The notes: generated by a model from the sequence alone, not told the origin. Positions 1 to 8,959 are shown, counted from the first letter of the stretch. The stretch is 36,169 nt of DNA from CAYPPS01 sp964412685 (GCA_964412685.1 CAYPPS010000005.1:1-36169), one strand, 5' to 3'. Program-made: numbers and translations.

Positions 1-348
1 TTAATGGTGATAATTTTCAGTCTGGGTTTTTCTTGGTTCCAGATTAAAGACTATTTTAATATTAATAACGAAGCGATGGTTCTTGCAGGGAAAAGAGCGG
101 ATGAAATTTTACCTTTGGATGCTAAAGTAATTGCTCCCTATGGAGGCGATACAGCCTTTCTGTATCAAACAAATCGTCAAGGTTGGCCGGTGGGAATCGA
201 TATTGAAAAAATGGTTGAAAAGGGGGCTCAATTTTACGTCAATACTAATGTGACTGACGCAGAGGTTGATTTTGTCAAGTTAAAATATTGTTTATTGGAA
301 GAAACTGATCAATATGTAATTGTTGATTTGACGAGGAGTTGTCTTTAA
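1..348 (+). CDS. C-terminal part of a membrane protein, possibly a GT39/ArnT-like glycosyltransferase (partial)
   Basis: The frame is open from the first base, so the gene begins upstream of the window; only about 115 residues are visible. The fragment starts with the end of a hydrophobic segment (IIFSLGFSW) followed by a soluble tail with AGKRADEILPLDAKVIAPYG. A membrane segment followed by a short globular tail about a resource such as 'residues made available outside the membrane' fits the C-terminal end of large multi-pass GT-C glycosyltransferases (PMT/ArnT type). It ends 4 nt before a GT4 gene in the same direction, so it probably belongs to the same surface-glycan operon. The family assignment is inference from a short tail; the catalytic N-terminal part is not visible. 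Confidence 0.5.
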   Translation, partial: LMVIIFSLGFSWFQIKDYFNINNEAMVLAGKRADEILPLDAKVIAPYGGDTAFLYQTNRQGWPVGIDIEKMVEKGAQFYVNTNVTDAEVDFVKLKYCLLEETDQYVIVDLTRSCL

Positions 349-352
349 AGAG

Positions 353-1531
353 ATGAATCTTTTATGGATTTCACCCATGTTTCCTTGTCCGCCTTTTTCT
401 GGCGGCCAGACTCGCTCTTTCAATTTAATTAAAGGTCTGGCGAAGAAACATCGAATTACTCTTTTTTCTTTCTGGCGGCCGAATCGAAAACAAGGGCCAG
501 TAAAAGAGATGGAAAAATATTGTCGGATAGTGAAAGTTTTCCCCGGACGGAAAACTTGGTCGTTGCGGAATGTCAGTTTGGCTGCTTTTTCATTGCTCCC
601 TTTTCCAATTACTCATTTTTACGGAGACAAAAGTTTAATTAAGGCGATTGAAGACGAACTTGCTCATGGTAAATATGACTTAGTCCATTTTGAGTCTTTT
701 TATACCTCACCCTATCTGAAAAGTGTTAAAAATTTGCCTCGGGTTTTAGGAAACGAGAATGTTGAATTTTTAATTTATCGTCGCTTTGCTCAGGCAAAGA
801 AAAATCTATTTTTAAAATTAGCCTTGTTGTTTGATGTTTGGAAGATGGAACGGTTTGAAAAAAAGAAATGGCGTCAAGCTGACTTTAATCTGGCTGTTTC
901 CGAGAAAGATGCTCGAGTGGTTGAAAGAATAGTCGGTAAGAAAATAGCCGTTATTCCTAACGGAGTCAGCTTAGGTTTCTTTGAGAAGATAAAGAAACTC
1001 AAACCAAAAGAGCCGGTTTTTCTCTTTGTTGGTGATTTCCGCTACTTTACTAATCAGGACGCCGTTTTTTATTTGGTGAGGCAAGTCTGGCCTTTGATTA
1101 AAAAAGAACTTCCTCAAGCAAAGCTTCGGCTAGTAGGGAAGAATGCCCCCAAAGAAATATTGAAATTGAAAGATGAAGATGTTTTAGTTGATGAGAAGGT
1201 GGAGGATATTCGCTTGGCTTATAAAAAAGCAACGGTTTTTTTGGCACCGATGCGTTTTGCCAGTGGAACGAATATAAAAATTTTGGAGGCTTTGGCGGCC
1301 GAATTGCCGATAGTTACTACTCCGATTGGCCTGGAAGGAATTAAAGCTCGGAAGGCAGTTTTGTTAGGAGAAAGAAAAGAAGATTTCGCCCAACAGGCGA
1401 TCAGATTAGCTCGAGACAACAATGAACAGGCAGAATTAATTGCTTTGGGGAAAAAGATTGTTAAAGAAAAGTATGATTGGGTAAAAATTACTCGGAAATT
1501 AGACCAAATTTATCAAGAAATAGTGAAATGA
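353..1531 (+). CDS. Glycosyltransferase family 4 (GT-B fold)
   Basis: 392 residues, the usual GT4 length. The N-terminal acceptor domain begins MNLLWISPMFPCPPFSGGQT, with the Gly-rich loop (SGGQTRSFNL) typical of GT-B enzymes. The nucleotide-sugar domain begins near FLFVGDFRYFTNQDAV and carries ASGTNIKILEALAAELPIV, the region that grips the donor sugar nucleotide in GT4 enzymes. No signal peptide or membrane span is seen, so it should act at the inner face of the membrane, adding a sugar to a lipid-linked glycan. The arrangement resembles the sugar transferases of PEP-CTERM/exosortase loci, but donor and acceptor cannot be read from sequence. It lies 4 nt after the previous gene and overlaps the next by ATGA (1528-1531), so translation is probably coupled. 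Confidence 0.85.
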   Translation: MNLLWISPMFPCPPFSGGQTRSFNLIKGLAKKHRITLFSFWRPNRKQGPVKEMEKYCRIVKVFPGRKTWSLRNVSLAAFSLLPFPITHFYGDKSLIKAIEDELAHGKYDLVHFESFYTSPYLKSVKNLPRVLGNENVEFLIYRRFAQAKKNLFLKLALLFDVWKMERFEKKKWRQADFNLAVSEKDARVVERIVGKKIAVIPNGVSLGFFEKIKKLKPKEPVFLFVGDFRYFTNQDAVFYLVRQVWPLIKKELPQAKLRLVGKNAPKEILKLKDEDVLVDEKVEDIRLAYKKATVFLAPMRFASGTNIKILEALAAELPIVTTPIGLEGIKARKAVLLGERKEDFAQQAIRLARDNNEQAELIALGKKIVKEKYDWVKITRKLDQIYQEIVK

Positions 1532-2427
1532 AGAAGAGAGATTTATCGATTGTTATTTTAAACTACAATACCCGCGATCTTTTGCGAAGTTGTTTGGATT
1601 CAATTGAAAAAAACAGAGACGATTTGAATTTGGAAATTTTGGTGGCCGATAATGGTTCCCGGGATGATTCCCTGGAAATGGTTAAAAATGATTTTCCCAA
1701 AGTTAAAATTGTAGCCAACGAAAATAATTTAGGTTTTGCTAAAGGAAATAATCAGGCGCTTAAGAAAGCCACTAGTGATTTTGTTTTACTTCTCAATCCA
1801 GATACGGTTGTTCAAACAAAGACATTGGTCACTTGTTTGGCTTTTATTAAAAAAAACCCAGAAGTGGGAGCTTTGACTTGTCGAGTGGATTTGGCTAATG
1901 GAGAGTTAGATGAAGCTTGTCATCGAGGCTTTCCTACTCCCTGGAATGCTTTCTGTTATTTTTCTGGTCTAATTAAGATTTTCCCTCGAGAGAAAATCTT
2001 TGCTGGCTATCTTTTGGGTCACTTGAATAAGACAACCATTCACCAAATTGATTCGGCTAGTGGAGCTTTTTTGATAATTAGGGCTAAAGCGGGAAGAGAA
2101 CTTAACTGGCTGGATGAAGACTTTTTTTGGTATGGCGAGGATTTGGATTTTTGTTATCGTTTGAAGAAGAAAAATTGGCAAATTTTTTTCCTGCCTCAAG
2201 TGAAAATTATTCACCACAAAGGAATGGCTTCGGGAATAAAGAAACACAGTGCTAAGATAAGCCAAGCCGACAGAGAAACCAAATTGAGATCAGTCAGAGC
2301 CTCAACAGAAGCGATGCGTCTTTTTTATCAAAAACACTACGTTGAAAAATACTCCAAAATTGTTACCCAGTTAGTTTTGAACATGATTGGATTGTTGGAG
2401 TTTATCAGAGTTAGAAGAGTGAAATGA
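1528..2427 (+). CDS. Glycosyltransferase family 2 (rhamnosyltransferase-like)
   Basis: 299 residues from the ATG at 1528, which overlaps the preceding stop as ATGA. A longer frame from 1477 exists but would lie inside the upstream gene. The GT-A start is clear: LSIVILNYNTRDLL, then VADNGSRDDS for nucleotide binding and LLLNPDTVV holding the metal-binding Asp near residue 90. Later come SASGAFLIIRA and FFWYGEDLDFCYRLKKKNW, the acceptor and catalytic-base region of WbbL-like rhamnosyltransferases. It should use a nucleotide sugar to extend a polysaccharide at the cytoplasmic membrane. Its stop overlaps the next ATG (2424-2427), the second coupled junction in a row. The sugar specificity is unknown. 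Confidence 0.88.
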   Translation: MKKRDLSIVILNYNTRDLLRSCLDSIEKNRDDLNLEILVADNGSRDDSLEMVKNDFPKVKIVANENNLGFAKGNNQALKKATSDFVLLLNPDTVVQTKTLVTCLAFIKKNPEVGALTCRVDLANGELDEACHRGFPTPWNAFCYFSGLIKIFPREKIFAGYLLGHLNKTTIHQIDSASGAFLIIRAKAGRELNWLDEDFFWYGEDLDFCYRLKKKNWQIFFLPQVKIIHHKGMASGIKKHSAKISQADRETKLRSVRASTEAMRLFYQKHYVEKYSKIVTQLVLNMIGLLEFIRVRRVK

Positions 2428-3563
2428 GGATTGTTATCGATGGGCGGATGTATGGCCTGGAACACGCCGGTATTGGCCGCTATGTGCTCAATTTGGTGCA
2501 TCATTTGGAAAAGATAGACGAGAAAAACGATTATTTTATTTTGCTAAAAGATAAATACTTTAGCAAACTAGAATTTACCAATCCTCGGTTCAAGAAAGTA
2601 AGAGCAAATTATCCTCACTATTCTTTGGTTGAGCAAATTATCTTACCGTTTAAACTTCTTTCTCTTCGACCGGATTTAGTTCATTTTCCTCATTTTAATT
2701 TACCCTTTCTTTATTGGGGTAAATTCGTGGTTACCATTCATGATTTGATCAAACATGAATTTAGAGGAAAGAGGACTACTACCAGAATTCAAATTTTATA
2801 TTGGCCAAAATATTTCTTTTATCGATTGCTAGTGGCCTTGGTTTTAAAAAGAGCTGAAATTATTTTGACTCCTAGTCGTTGGTGGAAAGAGAGATTGACG
2901 GAAAAATATGGAGTTAAGAGAAAAAAAATAATCGTTACTTACGAAGGGGCAAATGAATTTAAAGACCTTTCTTTTGATAAAAACAAAGCGGCAGTTTTAT
3001 TGAAAGAATTAAAAGTGAAATCACCTTATTTGATTTACGTTGGGAATTTGTATCCGCATAAAAATGTTGAACGATTAGTTGAGGCCGTTGGTAAATTGAA
3101 TACAGAATTTAATCTTCAATTGGTGATTGTCAGTTCGAGAAATATCTTTTTTGATCGATTCAAGAAAAAGATAGCGAAGTATAGCGACTTTGTTAATTTA
3201 ATTGGCTTTCAAGAGAATGAAGAGCTTTTTTATCTTTACCGTCAAGCCGAAGCCTTGGTTTTCCCTTCTTTGTTAGAAGGTTTTGGTTTACCGGGTTTAG
3301 AAGCGATGGCCGTAGGAACTTCGGTAATTGCTTCTGATAATTCTTGTTTGCCGGAAATTTATGGCCGGGCGGCGATTTATTTTGACCCTCTGGAGGTTGA
3401 GAATATTACTCTGAAGATCAAAGAACTTCTGAGAGATAAAAAGAAAAGAAAAGAATTGACCGAAGAGGGAGAAAAACAGCTTAAAAAATATAATTGGGCT
3501 AAAACCGCTCGAAAAACCCTTTTGGGTTACGAGAGGGCAGTCATCCACCCCAGGAGCGAATAA
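2424..3563 (+). CDS. Glycosyltransferase family 4, mannosyltransferase-like
   Basis: 379 residues. The N-terminus MRIVIDGRMYGLEHAGIGRY has the Gly-Ile-Gly loop of GT4 mannosyltransferases, and the donor domain starts at YLIYVGNLYPHKNVERLVEA. The EX7E-type motif is EGFGLPGLEAMAVGTSVIAS, followed by SCLPEIYGRAAIYFDP. These are the hallmarks of MtfB/WbaZ-like transferases of O-antigen loci, which mostly use GDP-mannose or similar donors. The GDP-mannose synthesis gene manC lies two genes downstream, in keeping with a mannose donor, though that is inference. The start codon overlaps the previous stop; the next gene begins 2 nt after the stop. Confidence 0.87.
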   Translation: MRIVIDGRMYGLEHAGIGRYVLNLVHHLEKIDEKNDYFILLKDKYFSKLEFTNPRFKKVRANYPHYSLVEQIILPFKLLSLRPDLVHFPHFNLPFLYWGKFVVTIHDLIKHEFRGKRTTTRIQILYWPKYFFYRLLVALVLKRAEIILTPSRWWKERLTEKYGVKRKKIIVTYEGANEFKDLSFDKNKAAVLLKELKVKSPYLIYVGNLYPHKNVERLVEAVGKLNTEFNLQLVIVSSRNIFFDRFKKKIAKYSDFVNLIGFQENEELFYLYRQAEALVFPSLLEGFGLPGLEAMAVGTSVIASDNSCLPEIYGRAAIYFDPLEVENITLKIKELLRDKKKRKELTEEGEKQLKKYNWAKTARKTLLGYERAVIHPRSE

Positions 3564-3565
3564 CG

Positions 3566-4654
3566 ATGAAAGTCGCTCTCGTTTATGATCGGGTCAACAA
3601 ATGGGGTGGAGCAGAGAGAGTTTTGTTGGAACTTCACCGAATCTTTCCGAAGGCACCCTTGTTCACTGCTGTTTATGATTCGAAGAGAGCTTCTTGGGCT
3701 AAAATTTTTAAGATTAGAACTTCTTTTTTAAACAAGTTTCCGGGAGCAAAAACGAGACACGAGCACTACCCTTTGTTAACTCCTTTGGCTTTCGAATCTT
3801 TGAAGTTCGAGAATTTTGATTTGGTCATTTCTATCACTTCTGCTGATGCAAAAGGAATTATTACTAACTCTAAAACCCTTCATCTTTGTTATTGTCTTAC
3901 CCCGACTCGTTGGCTTTGGAGTGGTGAAGATGATTATTTTTCCAATTCTTGGACGAAAGCTTTGGCGAATCCTTTTATTCTTTATCTTAAGAGCTGGGAT
4001 CAAACAGCGGCTCAACGACCGGATGTTTATTTGAGTATTTCTAAAGAAGTTCAAAAAAGAATTAAACAATATTATCGACGAGATTCTTCGGTGATATATC
4101 CTCCGGTGAATGATTTTTTTTTAAAACAATCTTTAAAGAAAACTAAGAAAGATTTTTTCTTAGTTGTTTCCCGGTTGGTGCCTTACAAGCGAGTTGATTT
4201 GGCCATCGATGCCTTTAATGAACTAAAATTACCTTTGAAGATTGTTGGTTGTGGTAGCCAAGAAAGATTCTTGAGAAGTAAGGCTGGGAAAAATATTCAA
4301 TTTTTGGGAAATTTGACAGACGAACAACTTTTTTCCTATTATCAAAGGAGCTTGGGTTTGATTATGCCCCAGAAAGAAGATTTTGGTTTGGTTTCTTTGG
4401 AGGCTCAAGCAAGCGGGACGCCGGTAATTGCTTTTAGGAAAGGTGGGGCGAAAGAAACGATTATAGAGAGTAAAACCGGGGCTTTTTTTGAAAAGCAAAC
4501 AAAAGAATCATTAATAGAAGCGGTTAAAAAATTTGAGTCAAAAAAGTATCTCGCCGAAACTTGTCGAGAAAATGCTTTAAGATATCGTTCGGAAGTTTTC
4601 AGAGAAGAATTCAAGAAAGCAGTTAGGAAAATATGGAAACAAAAACTGATTTGA
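3566..4654 (+). CDS. Glycosyltransferase family 4 (WbaZ-like)
   Basis: 362 residues. It begins MKVALVYDRVNKWGGAERV, with the GGAERV loop typical of a GT4 subgroup that includes WbaZ mannosyltransferases. The donor domain has FLVVSRLVPYKRVDLAIDA and LKIVGCGSQE, and the EX7E-like motif is EDFGLVSLEAQASGTPVIAF followed by KGGAKETI. The enzyme should add a further sugar, perhaps mannose, to the growing lipid-linked chain. Its 3' end overlaps the start of manC by 22 nt, a tight coupling that suggests joint production of donor and transferase. Donor identity is inferred from this context only. Confidence 0.87.
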   Translation: MKVALVYDRVNKWGGAERVLLELHRIFPKAPLFTAVYDSKRASWAKIFKIRTSFLNKFPGAKTRHEHYPLLTPLAFESLKFENFDLVISITSADAKGIITNSKTLHLCYCLTPTRWLWSGEDDYFSNSWTKALANPFILYLKSWDQTAAQRPDVYLSISKEVQKRIKQYYRRDSSVIYPPVNDFFLKQSLKKTKKDFFLVVSRLVPYKRVDLAIDAFNELKLPLKIVGCGSQERFLRSKAGKNIQFLGNLTDEQLFSYYQRSLGLIMPQKEDFGLVSLEAQASGTPVIAFRKGGAKETIIESKTGAFFEKQTKESLIEAVKKFESKKYLAETCRENALRYRSEVFREEFKKAVRKIWKQKLI

Positions 4655-5742
4655 AAGATCACCTCTATGTTTCAATTCTTTGTGGTGGTGGCGGGACTCG
4701 TCTTTGGCCTCGCTCAAGAAAAAAAACTCCCAAGCAATTTATTGAACTAGCTGGCAGGAAACCGGCGTTTTTAGAAGCAGTCAAAAAGGCAAGAAAATTA
4801 ACCTCTTTGGACAAGATTTTTGTAATTACTAATGCCGATTATGTCGATGAGATAATTTCGATGAGTGATTTGCCTTTGAAGAATATCTTTCCGGAACCGG
4901 AAAAAAGAAATACTGCTTTGGCGATGGCCAGCGCAGCAGCGGTAATTGAAAAACAAGATCCTCATGCAGTGATCATCAACCTACCGTCAGATTACTTTAT
5001 TAGTAAGGATGATTTTTTTAAAAAAGACATGATGGCTATTGCTATGTTTGTTCAAGAAAATTCTTGCTTGGCTTTAATTGGAACCAAACCTACCTTTCCC
5101 CACACTGGATTTGGATATGTTCAAGCTACTCGGGAACCGGTTTCTTTTATGGGAAAAAAGATTTTTAAAATTAGTAAATTTAAAGAGAAACCGAGTTTAG
5201 AAGTTGCTGAGAAATATCTTAAAGATGACAGTTTTTATTGGAATGCTAGTTTTTACACTTGGAAAGCAAAAGCCTTACTGTCTGCTTGCCAGAAATATGC
5301 GCCTAAAGTTTATGTTTCTGCTAGGAAAATTCAAGCAGCTTGGGGGACAAAGTCAGAGCAGGCGGTTTTAAAGAAAGTTTATTCTCAGGCAGAGTCTATT
5401 TCGATTGATTATGCCGTTTCCGAGAAAACTGATAATTTGTATTTGGTTCCTTCTGCTTTTGCTTGGATAGATTTAGGCAATTGGCGAGAAGTTTGGGAGG
5501 CGTCTAAAAAGGATAAAGACGAGAATGCCGTTTTTAGACACGGGAAGGGAGAGCTGATTAACATAGAAAGTAAAAATTGTCTGATTAGCACGAAGGATAA
5601 ATTAGTGGCTTTGGTGGGAGTGAAAGATCTAGTAGTGGTGGAAACCAATGATGCTTTACTGGTGGTTGATAAGCAGAAAGCTCAAGACGTTAAGCAAGTG
5701 GTTAATTTCTTAAAAGAAAAAAAGAAAACCGACTATTTATAA
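4633..5742 (+). CDS. manC: Mannose-1-phosphate guanylyltransferase (GDP-mannose pyrophosphorylase)
   Basis: Makes GDP-mannose from mannose-1-phosphate and GTP, the donor for mannosyl transfer. The 369 residues show the nucleotidyltransferase signature SILCGGGGTRLWPRSRKKTP near residues 14-33, ending in KQF, then FPEPEKRNTALAMA, NLPSDYFI, HTGFGYVQ and FKEKPSLE, all typical of ManC/RfbM enzymes. The C-terminal phosphomannose isomerase domain of two-function ManC (about 470 residues) is missing, so mannose-6-phosphate must be made elsewhere. The start at 4633 overlaps the upstream GT4 by 22 nt and has a weak AGGAAAA upstream; a TTG at 4651 is possible. Flanked by glycosyltransferases and a phosphoglycosyl transferase. 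Confidence 0.92.
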   Translation: METKTDLKDHLYVSILCGGGGTRLWPRSRKKTPKQFIELAGRKPAFLEAVKKARKLTSLDKIFVITNADYVDEIISMSDLPLKNIFPEPEKRNTALAMASAAAVIEKQDPHAVIINLPSDYFISKDDFFKKDMMAIAMFVQENSCLALIGTKPTFPHTGFGYVQATREPVSFMGKKIFKISKFKEKPSLEVAEKYLKDDSFYWNASFYTWKAKALLSACQKYAPKVYVSARKIQAAWGTKSEQAVLKKVYSQAESISIDYAVSEKTDNLYLVPSAFAWIDLGNWREVWEASKKDKDENAVFRHGKGELINIESKNCLISTKDKLVALVGVKDLVVVETNDALLVVDKQKAQDVKQVVNFLKEKKKTDYL

Positions 5743-5746
5743 TTTT

Positions 5747-6385
5747 ATGTTTTACGATATTGCCAAACGAACGATTGATCTTGCAGGGGCAATTTTGCTT
5801 TTGGTGGTCTTTTCACCATTGTTTATTATTATTCCCATCTTGATCAAATTGGATTCAGGTGGACCAGTCTTTGCCGATACACCCCGAAGAGTGGGTAAAA
5901 AAGAAAAACCTTTCAAGATGTATAAATTTCGCTCAATGATTGCTAATGCTCATGAAATGTTGAGAAAAGATCCCAAATTTAAAAAACTCTTAAGAGAGTA
6001 CCGCAAAAGCAGTTACAAACTCAAAGAAGATCCTCGAGTGACTAAAATAGGTAAGTTTTTGAGGAGTTATTCACTTGACGAATTGCCGCAAGTGTTTAAT
6101 ATTATCAAAGGAGAGATGAGTTTAGTGGGTCCGAGGGCTTATTATCCGGACGAGCTGGTTCATCAACAACAGGTTTATCCGAGTGCCAAAAAGCACGTTA
6201 GTAAGATTTTAACGGTTAAGCCGGGAATCACTGGTTTTTGGCAAGTAGCGGGACGGAGTGAGGTTAATTTTGATAAGAGGGTGGCGATGGACGCGAGTTA
6301 CGTTGGCAAGCACTCGATTTTAGAAGATGTAATCATTATACTAAAGACGCCCTGGGCAATGATCTCTTGCAAGGGGGCTTATTAA
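5747..6385 (+). CDS. Membrane sugar phosphotransferase (bacterial sugar transferase, monotopic phosphoglycosyl transferase)
   Basis: Starts lipid-linked glycan synthesis by moving a sugar-phosphate from a nucleotide sugar onto undecaprenyl phosphate. The 212 residues match the catalytic domain alone of WcaJ/WbaP enzymes. There is one hydrophobic re-entrant segment (AGAILLLVVFSPLFIIIPI, about residues 14-32), then PFKMYKFRSM, SLDELPQVFNIIKGEMSLVG with the catalytic Asp-Glu pair, GPRAYYPDE, and KPGITGFWQVAGRS. The extra N-terminal membrane domain of WbaP is absent, so this is the minimal form, like PglC. It follows manC by 4 nt. As the initiating enzyme of the cluster it suggests a complete undecaprenyl-linked glycan pathway. 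The first sugar is unknown. Confidence 0.92.
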   Translation: MFYDIAKRTIDLAGAILLLVVFSPLFIIIPILIKLDSGGPVFADTPRRVGKKEKPFKMYKFRSMIANAHEMLRKDPKFKKLLREYRKSSYKLKEDPRVTKIGKFLRSYSLDELPQVFNIIKGEMSLVGPRAYYPDELVHQQQVYPSAKKHVSKILTVKPGITGFWQVAGRSEVNFDKRVAMDASYVGKHSILEDVIIILKTPWAMISCKGAY

Positions 6386-6393
6386 AAAGAAAG

Positions 6394-8376
6394 ATGGCTA
6401 ATAAATTAGAGACTAAAATAAGTTTGGAAGAAAGCCGAGAGGTCTCTCCGGTTGTTTCTGGGAAAAAAGAACAGGCCGAGAGGACGGGCAATCTTTGGCA
6501 ACGGTTACCTTTGGGGTTAAAAGTTGCTTTGCCAGTTTTGGGATTTTTACTTCTTTTGGCTGGCTTTTTGGGGATATTTTTGGTTCGTCCGACTTTGAAA
6601 CTCAAAAAAGACGCCATGTTGTTGAAAGCAGCGGCTGGGCAAATTTCGACTAATTTTGAGACCCAGAATTTGCCGGGGACTTTGGAGGCGGTTAGCCAGA
6701 CTCAAACTGTTTTTGCTCAACTTAAAAAAGATTACCAAACTCTTAAGTGGATTGGAATTATTCCTTTGGTGGGAGGTTATTATCGGGACGGGACTTATTT
6801 AATTGACGGAGGCGATCATTTATTGGTGGCTGTCAAAGAAGGAGTGGAAGCCATCCAACCTTACGCTGATATTCTAGGCTTTGAGCCAAAAGAAGATGAA
6901 GAGGAAGAAGAAGTTAAAACAGCTCAAGACCGCCTAGAATTAGCCCTGAATACTTTAGAGAAAATTCAACCTAGCTTGGAATCCATTGGTCAAAAACTTG
7001 ATTTAGCTCAAGAGGAAATTGGTCAGATTAATGCCGATCGTTATCCGGAAGAGCTTTTTGGATACCAAATCAAAAAGAATATTGATTTAATTACTACTTC
7101 AGTTGACAGCACGGCACAATTAATTAAAGAAGCTGGACCTTTAGCTGGTTTTCTTCGACCGTTGATGGGGATGCCAGACTTGAAGAAATATTTGCTTATT
7201 TTCCAAAATGACGCTGAGCTCCGGCCCACGGGTGGGTTTTTGACCGCTTATGCCATTCTGGAAGCCAATCAAGGAAATTTTAAACCTCTGGGTTCTTTCG
7301 ATATTTACAGTTTAGACAATCGTTTTGGTAATCGAATTCCGGCCCCTGAGCCAATTAAGAAATATCACAAGAATGTTTTTTATTGGCATTTGAGAGACAT
7401 GAATTTATCACCCGATTTTACCGTTTCGATGGCCACTTTTTGGGAGAATTACCAGAAAGTAGGCGATAGTAATGTTGACGGGATCATTGCTGTTGACACC
7501 AACGTTTTAGTAGAAATTCTAAAGATTTTAGGACCAATTGGGGTAGCCGGTTGGGGTAATTTTTCAGCTGAAAACGATCCTCGTTGTGATTGCCCTCAAG
7601 TTTTTTACGAATTAGAACTTTTTGCCGATAAACCGGTTGGAGAAGTCAGGGAAGCTCGGAAAGCGGTTTTGGGGCCACTGATGCACTCAATTTTGCTTAA
7701 CATGATGAATTCGCCCCGGAAGAAATGGCCGGAATTTTTCAATCTTTTTTTGCGCTTAACCAAAGAGAAACATCTTCTTTTCTATTTCTTTGACGAGGAC
7801 CTTCAAGCTTCAATTGAGGCGATCAATGCTGCCGGTAGGATTAAAGAATATGATGGAGATTATCTTCATATTAACGATAGTAATTTTGGAGGAGCGAAAT
7901 CGAATATGTTTATCGAAGAAATCTTTACTCAGGAAATTGAGGTTGCCGGGGATGGAACGGTGACCAAAACCTTAACGATTGATTACCGGAATCCGGCGCC
8001 ACCTTCCAATTGCAATTTGGAAGCTGGTGAACTTTGTTTGAATGGTCTTTATCGTGATTGGCTTAGAATTTATGTTCCTCAAGGGAGTGAACTGATTTCC
8101 GTTGAAGGTTCAGAAATAGAACCGACGACCTATGATGATGAAGAATTGGGGAAGACGGTTTTCGAAGCCTTTTATGGCGACAAGTCACCTTTAAGACCGG
8201 AAGGCAAAGCTCAAGTTGTCTTTAAATATAAATTGCCATTCAAAGTCGATCCTTCAGAACCCTATCGATTGTTAATGCAGAAGCAACCCGGAACCAAAGC
8301 TCACGAAAGTATTATTCTTTATCAAGGCAAAGAGATTGTCTTCCCGCTCGATTCTGACCAAGAACTTTCTTTTTAA
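6394..8376 (+). CDS. Membrane-anchored DUF4012 protein
   Basis: 660 residues from the ATG at 6394 (MANKLETK), just after the preceding stop; a TTG at 6367 inside that gene is a less likely start. A charged cytoplasmic N-terminus of about 40 residues precedes one membrane span at 44-64, so most of the protein should lie outside. Residues 65-260 are mainly helical with an acidic stretch (EPKEDEEEEEE) and heptad-like leucines. The DUF4012 core starts about residue 262 with LLIFQNDAELRPTGGFL (Gln271-Asn-Asp, Arg277, Gly280-Gly281). Function is not established. DUF4012 proteins are frequent in Patescibacteria and some Gram-positives. Its place directly after the phosphoglycosyl transferase hints at handling or attaching the exported glycan, which is inference. 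Confidence 0.85.
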   Translation: MANKLETKISLEESREVSPVVSGKKEQAERTGNLWQRLPLGLKVALPVLGFLLLLAGFLGIFLVRPTLKLKKDAMLLKAAAGQISTNFETQNLPGTLEAVSQTQTVFAQLKKDYQTLKWIGIIPLVGGYYRDGTYLIDGGDHLLVAVKEGVEAIQPYADILGFEPKEDEEEEEVKTAQDRLELALNTLEKIQPSLESIGQKLDLAQEEIGQINADRYPEELFGYQIKKNIDLITTSVDSTAQLIKEAGPLAGFLRPLMGMPDLKKYLLIFQNDAELRPTGGFLTAYAILEANQGNFKPLGSFDIYSLDNRFGNRIPAPEPIKKYHKNVFYWHLRDMNLSPDFTVSMATFWENYQKVGDSNVDGIIAVDTNVLVEILKILGPIGVAGWGNFSAENDPRCDCPQVFYELELFADKPVGEVREARKAVLGPLMHSILLNMMNSPRKKWPEFFNLFLRLTKEKHLLFYFFDEDLQASIEAINAAGRIKEYDGDYLHINDSNFGGAKSNMFIEEIFTQEIEVAGDGTVTKTLTIDYRNPAPPSNCNLEAGELCLNGLYRDWLRIYVPQGSELISVEGSEIEPTTYDDEELGKTVFEAFYGDKSPLRPEGKAQVVFKYKLPFKVDPSEPYRLLMQKQPGTKAHESIILYQGKEIVFPLDSDQELSF

Positions 8377-8918
8377 TGTTCAGAACCTACAAAACCGAGA
8401 GTTTCATCCTTAGACAGCGTCCTTTTGGTGAAACTGATCGTTTATTGACTGTTTATTCCAAGCATTACGGTAAAATTCATTGTCTAGCTAAGGGGGTTCG
8501 GAGACTCAAGAGTCGGAAAGCAGGTGCCTTAGAGCTTTTTAATTTAAGCAATCTCTTTTTTGCTAAGGGGAAGAACTTAGATTTAATTACTGAAGCGGTT
8601 CTGGTTAATAATTTTTCTTCTTGGCGGCGAAATTTGGCTCGAGTTGGAGTGGCCTTTTATTTTGTCGAACTAGTGGATAAATTAAATGCAGAAGAGCAAC
8701 CCAATCGACAGGTTTTCGATTTACTCGAAGAAAGCTTCTCGAGATTAAAAGACGAAAAGCTTGCTTCATTAGTTCAAGAGTTTGAAAAAGAACTTTTAAT
8801 TGTCTTGGGGTTTGGGGTTCCCGAGAACCGGCATCGCCCCGGGAGCTTGCGTGATTATATTGAAGAAGTGATCGAAAGACCGATCAATACTCCCCGGATT
8901 GTTAAGCAATTGTTCTAA
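8376..8918 (+). CDS. recO: DNA repair protein RecO, short form
   Basis: RecO helps load RecA on SSB-coated single-stranded DNA in the RecF pathway. The N-terminal OB-fold is clear: MFRTYKTESFILRQRPFGET, then DRLLTVYSKHYGKIHCLAKG and RRLKSRKAGALELFNLSNLF. The all-helical middle part follows (FYFVELVDKLNAEEQPNRQV). At 180 residues it is about 60 shorter than the usual 240. The stop after IVKQLF removes the final helices, and no Cys-x-x-Cys zinc module is present. Whether this is a true family variant or a truncation cannot be told from one sequence. The start overlaps the DUF4012 stop as TAATG, so it is probably translated from the glycan operon mRNA although unrelated in function. Confidence 0.85.
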   Translation: MFRTYKTESFILRQRPFGETDRLLTVYSKHYGKIHCLAKGVRRLKSRKAGALELFNLSNLFFAKGKNLDLITEAVLVNNFSSWRRNLARVGVAFYFVELVDKLNAEEQPNRQVFDLLEESFSRLKDEKLASLVQEFEKELLIVLGFGVPENRHRPGSLRDYIEEVIERPINTPRIVKQLF

Positions 8919-8924
8919 GGCTAC

Positions 8925-8953
8925 TTTACTTATAAGATTACTTCTTTTAAAAT
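8925..8953 (+). promoter_or_regulatory. Promoter for glyS
   Basis: TTTACT (8925-8930), a 17-bp spacer and TAAAAT (8948-8953). The -10 box ends 6 nt before the glyS ATG at 8960, so transcription should start at or beside the start codon. No Shine-Dalgarno sequence is present. Four of six -35 and five of six -10 bases match consensus. Confidence 0.6.
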
Positions 8954-8959
8954 TTGACT

